Assembly (NCBI GenBank): GCA_964414585.1
Contig: CAYPXR010000055.1
Span: 19,700-83,699, forward strand
Length of the DNA stretch: 64,000 nt
Reading direction: 5' to 3'
Source: DATEMU01 sp964414585
GTDB lineage: Bacteria > Planctomycetota > Phycisphaerae > UBA1845 > UTPLA1
Shown here: in pieces, positions 1 to 8,344 of the stretch
Numbering within the stretch: position 1 is the stretch's first letter
Layout of the letters: every line of letters begins with the position of its first letter
The notes under the pieces: generated by a model
The model's database searches: none
What the model saw: only the letters and a program-made list of their open reading frames with translations
Told to the model about the DNA's origin: nothing
Made by a program: the position numbers and the translations under genes

Positions 1-30
1 TCGCACAAGTCCGTTGGTGCCGGACCCGTC

Positions 31-71
31 AAAAAAAAACCTCCGGATCAAAACGAATTCTGATCCGGAGG
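31..71 (-). terminator. Intrinsic terminator, minus strand
   Basis: An 11-bp perfect stem (40-50 with 61-71) and a 10-nt loop are followed on the minus strand by nine consecutive U (31-39). This is a textbook Rho-independent terminator. It closes the candidate sRNA or acts as an attenuator for a gene beyond the window. Confidence 0.85.
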
Positions 72-147
72 AGCGCCACGGCTTGATCAGCCGTAATTTG
101 TGGCAACGATGGGATAACCCTCTCGTTGACTGATTTTTGATTCCGTG
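31..147 (-). ncRNA. Candidate structured small RNA or attenuated 5' leader
   Basis: No coding frame is convincing here, but the minus strand has a complete transcription unit. A good sigma70-type promoter lies at 154-182 and predicts a start near 147. Two internal hairpins follow: 104-109 pairs with 123-128 (inner GGG/CCC at 111-113 and 118-120), and 78-83 pairs perfectly with 89-94. The unit ends in an 11-bp perfect hairpin followed by nine U (31-39). The product would be about 117 nt. I looked for the SRP RNA apical motif because ffh is adjacent and did not find it; 6S, tmRNA and T-box motifs are also absent. It is either a free-standing sRNA or the leader of a minus-strand gene left of the window edge. 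The structure is seen directly; the function is unknown. Confidence 0.6.
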
Positions 148-153
148 CCATGG

Positions 154-182
154 AATCTAGCAAGCGGCAAATAGGCTGTCAA
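154..182 (-). promoter_or_regulatory. Sigma70-like promoter of the candidate sRNA
   Basis: On the minus strand a perfect -35 hexamer TTGACA (177-182) is separated by 17 bp from TAGATT (154-159). The predicted start is near 147, upstream of the structured RNA that ends at 31. Both the spacing and the -35 match are strong. Confidence 0.6.
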
Positions 183-348
183 CGCGTCAAAGAAAAGTTT
201 TAACATATTATCCGTAAACGATTTATGATCGACTTAATATCCCTTGAAAATGGCGAATTCGTTTCCAAAACCGCCCCAATAAGGCGGTTGCGCGAGGAAG
301 TGCCGCTTTCCCAAGCGATTGGGTTGATTTCGGTGGATTCGACCGGAA

Positions 349-377
349 TTCGAATCGATAAATTATTTTAGTATAAT
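349..377 (+). promoter_or_regulatory. Promoter of ffh
   Basis: A consensus -10 TATAAT at 372-377 follows a weak -35 (TTCGAA, 349-354) with 17-bp spacing. Transcription would start near 384 and leave a leader of about 140 nt before ffh. I see no other signal between 183 and 348. Confidence 0.5.
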
Positions 378-402
378 AAGTTACACGAGAAGGCGGATTG
401 CG

Positions 403-447
403 AAGAGCCCCGGGCTGCACCTAGGCGAGTCCGGGGATCCTCTTTTT
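403..447 (+). promoter_or_regulatory. Terminator-like hairpin in the ffh leader
   Basis: Between the ffh promoter and its start codon, AAGAG-CCCCGG (403-413) can pair with CCGGGG (431-436) and CUCUU (440-444), with a 3-nt bulge. A U run (443-447) follows directly. The shape is that of an intrinsic terminator inside a 5' leader, so it may attenuate ffh or end a short leader transcript. I could not define a competing antiterminator by eye. Confidence 0.4.
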
Positions 448-522
448 GGACCGGACCACGCTGCTACGCTATTGTTTCGCCGGATTACGAGGATATCTCC
501 GGCTGGAATTGGATGAATAGAA

Positions 523-1968
523 ATGTTTGACGCCCTGACCGACCGATTCAACGACGTCTTCCGCCGCATGCGTGGCCGGGGAAAAATTTCCGAAGAAAAC
601 GTCCGCGAGGTCATGCGCGACGTCCGCACGGGTCTGCTCGAAGCCGACGTTCACATCGACGTCGTCAAAAAATTCTGCGACGAAGTGACCCAAAAGGCCA
701 TCGGTGCCGAGGTCATCAAGACCCTGCACCCCGATCAGGTCATGGTCAAGATCGTCCACGACGAATTGATCGGCCTCATGGGCCCGGTCGATTCGCGGAT
801 TCCCTGGGTCGCCAATCCACCGACGATCATTCTGATGGCCGGCCTGCAAGGCTCCGGTAAGACGACGACCTGCGCGAAACTCGCCAAGTATTGCATCGAC
901 CGGGCGAAAAAACCGTTGCTCGTCGCCGCCGACTTGAAACGCCCAGCGGCCATCGATCAGCTCGAAGTCCTGGGCCAGCAGCTTGGCGTCCCCGTCCACG
1001 CCGAACGCGATCACCAGAATCCCGTGAAGGTTTGCCGCAATGGTGTCGAACTGGCCAAACGCCAACTCCGCGACGTGGTCATTCTCGATACCGCCGGTCG
1101 CCTGGCCATCGACGAAGAACTCATGACCGAAGTCGCCAACATCGCCGGGACCGTCGGCCCGCATCAGATCTATCTCGTTCTCGATGCGATGACCGGTCAG
1201 GATGCCGTCAACACCGCCAAACACTTCAACGAACGCCTTGAACTCGACGGCGTGATCTTCACCAAATTCGACTCCGACACCCGCGGCGGCGCAATCCTCT
1301 CCGTCAAAAGCGTCACCACCAAACCGGTGAAGTTCATCGGTGTCGGCGAAAAACTCGACCGCCTGGAAGAGTTTCACCCCGACCGCATGGCCGGTCGCAT
1401 CCTCGGCATGGGCGACATCGTCTCCCTCGTCGAACACGCCCAGCAGCAGGTGGACGTCGAAGAAGCGGCCAAGCTCGAAGCCAAGATGAAAAAGGGCGTG
1501 CTGACGCTCGACGATTTCATCAGCCAGATGGAAAAAGTGATGGGCGGCCGTTCGCTCAAAGACATGCTCAAGATGATCCCCGGCGTCGGCAGCATGATGC
1601 GCGACACCGACATGCAGATCGACGAAGGCGAAATCCAGCGGATGAAGGCGATCGTCAACTCGATGACGCCCAAGGAGCGGGCCAACCCCAAGCTGCTCGA
1701 CGGCTCGCGGCGACGTCGCATTGCCCGCGGCAGCGGCACCGACACGGAGGACGTGAGCGGCCTGTGCAAGCAGTTCCTCCAGGCCCGCGACATGATGAAG
1801 CACATGGCCGGTCTGTCGCTCGGCGACCGGATGAAATTCGGCTCGCAGATGGCCCAGATGTCCATGGCCGGCGGGAAGATGCCAAGCTTCAAGGGCTCAA
1901 CGGCCAAGCCGAAATTCCAGCCGAGCAAAAAGGATCGGCGGAAGGATCGCAAGCGGAAAAGCCGTTAG
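523..1968 (+). CDS. ffh: Signal recognition particle GTPase Ffh (SRP54)
   Basis: Ffh binds SRP RNA and signal sequences on ribosomes and, with FtsY, delivers nascent chains to the membrane. The 481-residue protein has the family length. It shows the N-terminal helical bundle (start MFDALTDRFNDVF), the GTPase G domain with P-loop GLQGSGKTTT near residue 107, DTAGR near 191, and TKFDSD near 247. The methionine-rich M domain begins near residue 300 and contains the SRP-RNA-binding signature around SRRRRIARGSG. The C-terminal tail is very basic. The shine-dalgarno sequence is weak, but the start matches the family N-terminus. It is preceded by a possible attenuator hairpin (403-447) and followed by an inverted repeat at 2004-2027. 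The long antisense frame inside it is a composition shadow. Confidence 0.98.
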   Translation: MFDALTDRFNDVFRRMRGRGKISEENVREVMRDVRTGLLEADVHIDVVKKFCDEVTQKAIGAEVIKTLHPDQVMVKIVHDELIGLMGPVDSRIPWVANPPTIILMAGLQGSGKTTTCAKLAKYCIDRAKKPLLVAADLKRPAAIDQLEVLGQQLGVPVHAERDHQNPVKVCRNGVELAKRQLRDVVILDTAGRLAIDEELMTEVANIAGTVGPHQIYLVLDAMTGQDAVNTAKHFNERLELDGVIFTKFDSDTRGGAILSVKSVTTKPVKFIGVGEKLDRLEEFHPDRMAGRILGMGDIVSLVEHAQQQVDVEEAAKLEAKMKKGVLTLDDFISQMEKVMGGRSLKDMLKMIPGVGSMMRDTDMQIDEGEIQRMKAIVNSMTPKERANPKLLDGSRRRRIARGSGTDTEDVSGLCKQFLQARDMMKHMAGLSLGDRMKFGSQMAQMSMAGGKMPSFKGSTAKPKFQPSKKDRRKDRKRKSR

Positions 1969-2000
1969 CAACGCGATCCGATTTGCTCGATCAAACCGCT

Positions 2001-2030
2001 AAAGCCCGTGGCAAGCCTGCCACGGGCCTT
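2001..2030 (+). terminator. Probable terminator after ffh
   Basis: A 9-bp perfect stem (2004-2012 with 2019-2027) closes a 6-nt loop and is flanked by A and T runs. The U tract is short, so termination would be modest. It lies in the 77-bp gap between ffh and the next gene. Confidence 0.5.
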
Positions 2031-2045
2031 TGCGAAGGGCCGATC

Positions 2046-2936
2046 ATGAGCGAGAACCTCGTTGATGAAAGCTTTCATCCGCCGGCCCCGACACAATCTA
2101 CCGAGCCTGGATCAAATTCCGACGAAGAAATCTACTGCCCAATCTGCAACTACAACCTGACCGGCATCACGACCGGCCGCTGCCCGGAGTGCGGCTCCTT
2201 CTTCAACCGCGACGCCCTCATCTCCAATCAAAAGGCCAATCGCATCACGGTGATTCCATGGGACGACCCTGCCGAAACGAAATTCTGGCCGCGATTCAAG
2301 AAGACGCTAAGGATTTGTCTCTTTGATTCCAAACGGTTTGCCTTTGCTTTTAGCGTTCAGCCCCAACAGACGAGAGCGAACTCCTTTCTGACGATGGTTT
2401 GCTTCGGCGTTTGTGTACTGTCGCTGTTGGTTTTCTTGAGTTGCATTCCGGTCTATTGGTTGTTCGGGTCGAATCGCTTTGATGCCGCGGACGTGATCGT
2501 CTTCGGAGGCTCGATCATCGTGGCGGCGGTTGTGACGATTTTGGCGGCGGCTGTGGCAGCGGGTCTGGTACTTGGCGTGTTCTGTCCTCATTTTGACGGA
2601 AAACGACACCTCAAGCCGTGGTTGTCGATCAGCGCCTATGCTTCAGCTCATTATTTGATGATTCCCCTGGGATGGCCCATCTATGTCTTCTTGGTTTGGT
2701 GGTCTCGTGAGCTATTCGGTGCGGGCATCGTTTTCGGTTTCATCATGGTGGGAATGGCGTGCGGGCTCCTGAATGCATTTACATTGAGTGCCGTGGTCCG
2801 ACACCGGGGCGCCCCGTCGGGCGGCCGTTCATTTGCAGTGTTCGCCGTCTTTTTCATTTACGCCTTGTTCTCGGTGATCATTCCGATGTGCCTGGTTGGC
2901 GTCGTTGCTATCATCATCCAAGTTTTGGGTCTCTGA
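2046..2936 (+). CDS. Zinc-ribbon polytopic membrane protein, unknown function
   Basis: The 296-residue protein opens with an acidic, soluble stretch holding a C-x2-C...C-x2-C ribbon (CPICNYNL near residue 32 and CPECG near 47). About five hydrophobic spans follow from residue 120 to the C-terminus. I chose the ATG at 2046 because the ribbon sits close to it and the upstream part of the frame overlaps ffh in another frame. The same ribbon signature appears in the genes at 38025-38750 and 39874-40605, so this is a paralogous family in the genome, although the membrane parts differ. The coding sequence looks less GC-biased than ffh. Metal binding is inferred from the four cysteines. No substrate or partner can be named. 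Confidence 0.8.
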   Translation: MSENLVDESFHPPAPTQSTEPGSNSDEEIYCPICNYNLTGITTGRCPECGSFFNRDALISNQKANRITVIPWDDPAETKFWPRFKKTLRICLFDSKRFAFAFSVQPQQTRANSFLTMVCFGVCVLSLLVFLSCIPVYWLFGSNRFDAADVIVFGGSIIVAAVVTILAAAVAAGLVLGVFCPHFDGKRHLKPWLSISAYASAHYLMIPLGWPIYVFLVWWSRELFGAGIVFGFIMVGMACGLLNAFTLSAVVRHRGAPSGGRSFAVFAVFFIYALFSVIIPMCLVGVVAIIIQVLGL

Positions 2937-2942
2937 TTGGGA

Positions 2943-3749
2943 TTAGCGAGATTTCGGCCCAAGCAATTTTCCGGAAATCCTCGTCACCACCTTCAACGGC
3001 GCAAACCGCTGCAAAAACGCCGCCAGCCTGTTCGCGGTCCCAGGGATCACAACCGGCTTGCGGCGGACCAGCGCCGAGTAGGCTTCTTCTGCGATCCAAG
3101 CGGGATCGGCGGCCTGCTTTATGAAATCCGCTCGTCGATTCCCGTAGTTCCCGTGGTCGAAAAACTCCGTCGCCACCGGGCCGGGGCAGACGCAGGCGAC
3201 ATGCACGCCGCGTTTGCGCACCTCCTGCCAGAGCGACATCGAGAAATCCAGAACGAACGACTTGGTCGCGCCATAAACGGCCATGTACGGCGTCGGCTGA
3301 AAGCCCGCGAGACTCGCAATATTCAGTACCCAACCATGGTCGCGCTCCAGCATCCCCGCCAACAGCCCGCGCGTCAGCCGAACCACCGCGTGCATGTTCA
3401 GTCGCATCATCCGTTCCAGCGCGGCGGCCTCCTGCAATGCGAATTCGCCGTACTCTCCGACACCGGCGTTGTTCACAAGCACGTCCGCATTCCGGCCGAC
3501 CGTCTCAATCAGCCGATCGCATGCCGCTTCGTCGCACAAATCCGCCGGATGCACCTTCACGACGATTCCCGGCCACGAGACGCGAAGCTCCTTCGCCAAT
3601 GACTCCAACCGATCCTCGCGTCGGGCAACGAGCGTCAACTCGGCTCCGTCCGCAGCGAATCGTCGCGCCAGCGCCGCCCCGATTCCGCTCGACGCCCCCG
3701 TAATCAAAACTCGTTGTCCGTTGAACAAATTCGCACCGCCTGCCGGCAT
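2943..3749 (-). CDS. Short-chain dehydrogenase/reductase (SDR family)
   Basis: A 268-residue classical SDR, a cytosolic NAD(P)-dependent oxidoreductase. The Rossmann motif TGASSGIG lies near residue 17 and the NNAG motif near residue 91. The catalytic Ser of NIAS sits near residue 143, and the YxxxK pair (YGATK) near residue 158. An Arg-rich segment after the second beta strand (VARRED) suggests NADP preference. The C-terminal region (KPVVIPG...) resembles the DltE/YqjQ-like short-chain dehydrogenases often annotated as acting on lipids or ketoacyl substrates, but no substrate can be assigned. It is convergent with the upstream membrane-protein gene, with only 6 bp between the stops. Confidence 0.92.
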   Translation of the reverse strand: MPAGGANLFNGQRVLITGASSGIGAALARRFAADGAELTLVARREDRLESLAKELRVSWPGIVVKVHPADLCDEAACDRLIETVGRNADVLVNNAGVGEYGEFALQEAAALERMMRLNMHAVVRLTRGLLAGMLERDHGWVLNIASLAGFQPTPYMAVYGATKSFVLDFSMSLWQEVRKRGVHVACVCPGPVATEFFDHGNYGNRRADFIKQAADPAWIAEEAYSALVRRKPVVIPGTANRLAAFLQRFAPLKVVTRISGKLLGPKSR

Positions 3750-3811
3750 TCCATCGACGCGCGAGCCCTCTATTGCCGCTTCCCGCGGCGACGGCTAGAC
3801 TACTGATCATC

Positions 3812-4183
3812 ATGAACCGCGACAACAGCACCGCCGACCGGACCGTCCGACCCTTCGCGGTCGCCGGCATCCTCGTCGGCACCGTCGCCTTGCTGGGGGT
3901 CGACCTGACGGGCCCGACAACGGCCCGATGGCACAAGGCCCCGTCGTCGGTCGTTCACTCGGTCGGTTCCGCGAACAGCGCCGCAATTGCCATCGCCCCG
4001 GCTTTCGCCTGTAGCGTCATCGTGCTCGTGATGTTGCTCTGGTTGGGCCGCCGCCGCGTCGTTTCGGTGTTTTGCCTGCCGCCGGTCGTGCGGGCAATCG
4101 CCAGGAGCCCCTCGACGATTCAGCCGATAGATCAATCCCGCTTCTCCATCTCCTATCACACGGGCGGCCTCTACGGCCCGTAG
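3812..4183 (+). CDS. Small membrane protein, hypothetical
   Basis: This frame encodes about 123 residues with two hydrophobic stretches, near residues 16-32 and 59-82, separated by a polar segment. The second stretch is followed by several arginines, as expected for a membrane protein obeying the positive-inside rule. The ATG at 3812 is preferred over an earlier in-frame start because the latter lacks a ribosome site. It lies between a divergent SDR gene and secA, on the same strand as secA. I recognise no family. A competing antisense frame looks like a composition artefact, but that is not certain, so this gene is tentative. Confidence 0.45.
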   Translation: MNRDNSTADRTVRPFAVAGILVGTVALLGVDLTGPTTARWHKAPSSVVHSVGSANSAAIAIAPAFACSVIVLVMLLWLGRRRVVSVFCLPPVVRAIARSPSTIQPIDQSRFSISYHTGGLYGP

Positions 4184-4282
4184 ATTCCGCCGATCTTACG
4201 GACGCTTTTACCCGATCTGCGCTCATTCGTTTCCATCTGCGGATTGTTTTTGATTGATTGACGTCTTGACTCTTGGTGTTCC

Positions 4283-7200
4283 ATGCCCGTTCTCGGTCTC
4301 GTCGGAAAGGGGTTTCAAAAGGTCTTCGGTTCTCGCAACGAGCGGCTGCTGAAGCAATATCAAAAATTCGTCGTGCGGATCAACGCTTTTGAGGTTGACC
4401 TCAAGGGCGATTACGACCGCCGTTTTGCCGAGGCGTCGGCCAAGCTTCCGGCCGACTTGCCGGAGGACGATCGCCCCGCGGCCATCCAGCGCCTCCGCGT
4501 GGAACTCTCCGCCGATCTGAAGGCACGCGCCGACAAGCTGAGGGAACGGCTGGCCGGCGGCGAAGAGGTCTACAGCGTCCTGCCCGAGGCATTCGCCGTC
4601 CTCCGCGAGGCTTCCCGCCGCGCCCGAAACCACCGCCATTTCGATTGCCAGCTCATCGGCGGCATGGTCCTCTTCGAGGGCAAAATCGCCGAGATGAAGA
4701 CCGGCGAAGGCAAAACGATCGTCTGCCACCTCGCCGCCTTCCTGAAATGCCTCCAGGGCCTCAAGGTCCACATCGTCACGGTCAACGACTACCTCGTTCA
4801 GCGCGACGCCGAATTTGCCCGCCCGATCTTCGAACTCGTCGGCATGACCGTCGGCTACATTCAGTCGCAGCTCGACCCCGGCGGCCGCGAAGGCATCCGC
4901 GCCAAATCCTACGCCTGCAACATCACGTACGGCACCAACAATGAACTCGGCTTCGACTACCTCCGCGACAACATGAAGACCTCGCTGGAGGAACAGGTAC
5001 AGGGCCCGCTCGACTTTTGCATCATCGACGAAGTGGACTCGATCCTGATCGACGAAGCCCGCACCCCGCTGATCATCAGCGGTCCCGCGGAGGACGACGT
5101 CACGCGGTATCGCACCGCGGATGCCGTCGCGCGAACATTGATTCAGAAACAGACCCAGGCGAATACTGATACGCTGCGCCGCCTGAACTCCTGGGGCGAC
5201 GCGCCGCCCAGGGAATTCGCCGAACATCCCAAATTCGCCGACGCCTATAAGAAATTCAAGGCCGACCCCAACTGGATCAAGGAAGAAGAAGCCGAGGCGA
5301 TCGGTCACCACCAATACTACGTCGTCGCCCGCGAGCGAAAACACGTCAGCGTCACTCACGACGGCATCACGATCGCGCAGGAACAGCTCGGCGTCGGTTC
5401 CCTCTACGTCGGCGCAAACATGGAATGGCCGCACCTGATCGAAAATTCCGTCCGCGCCCACGCTACCTATGAAAAGGACGTCGACTACGTCGTGAAAGAC
5501 GGCGAAGTCATCATCGTCGACCAGTTCACCGGACGCCTCATGCACGGCCGCCAGTGGTCCGACGGTCTCCACCAGGCCGTCGAAGCCAAGGAAGCCGTCA
5601 AGGTCAAGGAAGAATCGCAAACCCTCGCCACGATCACTATCCAGAATTTCTTCAAGCTCTACACCAAGATCGCCGGCATGACCGGCACCGCCATGACCGA
5701 GGCCGACGAGTTCATGAAGATCTACAAGCTCGAAGTCGTGGCCATCCCGACGAACCGCCCGGTCAATCGCAATGACCACCACGACCGCATCTACAAGACC
5801 GTGGACGATAAGTACAACGCCATCGTCGAGGAGATCCACGACGTCCACACCAAGGGCCGAACGAGCGATCCCTTCGTATTGGAGCCGATCCTGAAGAGCC
5901 TGAAGTCCATCCGTCAGCGGCAAGGCCAACCCATTGATCTCATCGAAAAAGCCCTGGCCGAATTCAACGGCGGCGAGGGCAAGGGCGATCTGATGACCGG
6001 GGCCTACGACGACGCCATGGGCGACCTGGCCCGGGGTCGTCCGGTCCTCGTCGGCACGATCTCCATCGAGAATTCCGAAAAGCTCTCAAACCTGCTGACC
6101 CGCAAATACGGCATCGAGCATGAAGTGCTCAACGCGAAACAGCACGCCCGCGAGGCCGAAATCGTGAAGAAAGCCGGCGAGCAGCACGAGCCGTCGCGCG
6201 GCAAGGACAAGTTGCCCGTCGGTAACGTCACGATCGCGACAAACATGGCCGGCCGCGGCACGGACATCAAGCTCCAACAAGGCGTCGTTTACGAAAAGTG
6301 CATCGGCGACCTCGGCCCCCCGGAGGGCGGCCACTCCCGCGTCTCCGGTTGGAAAGAAAAAGGGGTCATCGGCACAAAGTGTTGCATCCACTGCCCCGAC
6401 TACGACCCCAAGACGAACTGCGCGCACTGCTGGAAGCCCAAGATCGACCCGCGTTTTCCCGAGATGGGCCGCAAGGTCTGTCCTCACAATGTTCCGTGCG
6501 GTCTGCACATCATCGGCACCGAGCGTCACGAATCCCGCCGCATCGACAACCAGCTTCGCGGTCGATCCGGCCGGCAAGGCGATCCCGGCTCCAGCCGATT
6601 CTTTCTCTCCCTCGGCGACGACCTGCTCAAGATGTTCATGGGCGAGTGGACGCTGAAAATGCTGGAGCGCATGGGCTTCGACGAAGGCATGTCCATGGAG
6701 GCCAAGAGCCTGAACAAAGGCATCGAACGCGCCCAAAAGAAGGTCGAGGAGAAAAACTTCTCGCAGCGCAAGCATTTGCTCGAATACGACGAGGTCCTCG
6801 ATCACCAGCGCCAGGTCTTCTACTCCCAGCGCCAGCAGATTCTCAACGCCGGCCGCCCCGGCAAGTCGGCGCGTCTCGTCGAGATGATCTGGAAAATGAT
6901 CGACGAGACCATCACGACCGCCGGCAAGAAGTTCCTCGATCCGACCTATGGCGCACAATGTGTCTGTGAATGGGTCCGTGGCGCGCTCGACGTCAATCTC
7001 GAAGTCAAGGTGATCGATTCCCACGATCCGGTCTCCACGCAGCGCCGCATTCGCGAGGACGCCAGGCAGGACATCGAGAGTCAGATCAAGATGACCGTCG
7101 GGGAGTATCTCGATCCCGACCTCGATCCGAAGCAGTGGGACATCCGCGGCCTGGCGCAATGGGCGTCGTCGCGATTCGACTCAAAGCTGTCGCAAAACCA

Positions 7201-8272
7201 GCTTCGCGAGATGGAGTCCGAGGAAATCGTCACGCGGCTCATCGAATCCGCGCACAAGAAGATCGACGAGGCCGACATGAATCCGGTCGAGCGAATTCTC
7301 GACCCCGATTTCGGCAGGAATTCACTGATCCAGTGGGCCCGTCAGAAGTTCGGCATCGAGCTGAACGCCGAAGAGTTCAAGGAATTGCCCGACGATCAGA
7401 TCGTCTCCCGGTTGCGCGAGCGCATCCGCGAGGCCTACCGCGAGCGGGAAGTCCGTTACCCCGTCGAATGGATTCTCGAGCGGACCGTCCTCGGCGATTC
7501 CATCGATAACGCCTACGCCGCCGACAACCTCGCGAAGTGGGTCAACCTCAAGTTCGATCTCGGATGGACCGTCGATCAGATTCGCGGTCGCACCGTCAAG
7601 GAACTGGCGGAGGAGTTGATCCGCCTCAATCGCGACTATTCGCAGAATGGCCGGTTCCAGGCGGAGATCGAAAAGGCCCAATCCGGCGGTGGCGATCTTG
7701 CCGAATGGGGCAGGAACCGCTTCGGCCCGGCGTTCGACACGGCAACATTTGAAGCCGCCGAGGACCCCCGCGCGGCGCTGTTGATCTTCGGCCGCGATTT
7801 GCTCCGCCGCGAGCTGACGACGCTTGAACGCTTCGTCATGCTCCAGATTTACGATCAGGCGTGGAAGGACCACATGCACGCCATCGACCTGCTCAAGGAG
7901 TCGATCGGCCTGCGCGGCTTCGCGGAGCAGGACCCCAAAATCGCCTACAAACGCGAAGGCTTCCAGATGTTTCAGGAAATGCTCGACGCCATCCACGACA
8001 AGGTGACGAGCATCATCTTCAAGGCCCGCCTCGCCGACGAATCCGTCCTCCAAAGCCGTTACCAGATCGGCGCCGTCCGTCACGCCGACGCCACGAATCA
8101 GGGCTTCACGGGCGGCGGCAGTGTGGATCAGGATCGCGCGGCGGCGATGCAAGCCCAGGGCGAACAAAAAATCGAGACGATCCGCCGCGAAGAACCGAAA
8201 GTCGGCCGCAACGAGCCCTGCCCCTGTGGCAGCGGAAAAAAGTACAAGCAATGTCACGGCAAAGGGAAGTAA
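4283..8272 (+). CDS. secA: Preprotein translocase ATPase SecA, enlarged form
   Basis: SecA drives preproteins through SecYEG by ATP hydrolysis. This copy has 1329 residues, against roughly 850-950 in most bacteria. Core motifs are intact: Walker A MKTGEGKT at 138-145, the IDEVDSILIDEARTP box, AGRGTDIKL near 656-664, TERHESRRIDNQLRGRSGRQGDPG, and a C-terminal SEC-C zinc motif (CPCGSGKKYKQCH). Three insertions explain the size. One of about 60 residues lies near 520-582 in NBD2. One lies near 665-738 with eight cysteines, placed just before GLHIIGTERHE. The third spans about 890-1165, in the helical scaffold/wing region, and contains five degenerate repeats of about 60 residues, each with a central LxxW (Trp at 897, 960, 1018, 1086, 1142). 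Large SecA proteins are known in Planctomycetes; the repeat arrangement is read directly here. Confidence 0.97.
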   Translation: MPVLGLVGKGFQKVFGSRNERLLKQYQKFVVRINAFEVDLKGDYDRRFAEASAKLPADLPEDDRPAAIQRLRVELSADLKARADKLRERLAGGEEVYSVLPEAFAVLREASRRARNHRHFDCQLIGGMVLFEGKIAEMKTGEGKTIVCHLAAFLKCLQGLKVHIVTVNDYLVQRDAEFARPIFELVGMTVGYIQSQLDPGGREGIRAKSYACNITYGTNNELGFDYLRDNMKTSLEEQVQGPLDFCIIDEVDSILIDEARTPLIISGPAEDDVTRYRTADAVARTLIQKQTQANTDTLRRLNSWGDAPPREFAEHPKFADAYKKFKADPNWIKEEEAEAIGHHQYYVVARERKHVSVTHDGITIAQEQLGVGSLYVGANMEWPHLIENSVRAHATYEKDVDYVVKDGEVIIVDQFTGRLMHGRQWSDGLHQAVEAKEAVKVKEESQTLATITIQNFFKLYTKIAGMTGTAMTEADEFMKIYKLEVVAIPTNRPVNRNDHHDRIYKTVDDKYNAIVEEIHDVHTKGRTSDPFVLEPILKSLKSIRQRQGQPIDLIEKALAEFNGGEGKGDLMTGAYDDAMGDLARGRPVLVGTISIENSEKLSNLLTRKYGIEHEVLNAKQHAREAEIVKKAGEQHEPSRGKDKLPVGNVTIATNMAGRGTDIKLQQGVVYEKCIGDLGPPEGGHSRVSGWKEKGVIGTKCCIHCPDYDPKTNCAHCWKPKIDPRFPEMGRKVCPHNVPCGLHIIGTERHESRRIDNQLRGRSGRQGDPGSSRFFLSLGDDLLKMFMGEWTLKMLERMGFDEGMSMEAKSLNKGIERAQKKVEEKNFSQRKHLLEYDEVLDHQRQVFYSQRQQILNAGRPGKSARLVEMIWKMIDETITTAGKKFLDPTYGAQCVCEWVRGALDVNLEVKVIDSHDPVSTQRRIREDARQDIESQIKMTVGEYLDPDLDPKQWDIRGLAQWASSRFDSKLSQNQLREMESEEIVTRLIESAHKKIDEADMNPVERILDPDFGRNSLIQWARQKFGIELNAEEFKELPDDQIVSRLRERIREAYREREVRYPVEWILERTVLGDSIDNAYAADNLAKWVNLKFDLGWTVDQIRGRTVKELAEELIRLNRDYSQNGRFQAEIEKAQSGGGDLAEWGRNRFGPAFDTATFEAAEDPRAALLIFGRDLLRRELTTLERFVMLQIYDQAWKDHMHAIDLLKESIGLRGFAEQDPKIAYKREGFQMFQEMLDAIHDKVTSIIFKARLADESVLQSRYQIGAVRHADATNQGFTGGGSVDQDRAAAMQAQGEQKIETIRREEPKVGRNEPCPCGSGKKYKQCHGKGK

Positions 8273-8344
8273 AACTTTCCTTGGCCGCCAGCCCGAAGCG
8301 CCGGCGGATAGGGCTTCGAACTCGAATCAGAGTAACGTTGACAT

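Noticed and set aside
31..147. SRP RNA (ffs) next to ffh
   Set aside because: The GGAA-type apical loop and the conserved asymmetric internal loop of SRP RNA are absent on both strands here and in the 384-460 leader.
469..1803. Long antisense frame opposite ffh, and similar ones opposite secA (4223-5929) and other genes
   Set aside because: They mirror codon bias of real genes on the other strand, are rich in His/Asp/Gly without any family pattern, and have no start signals.
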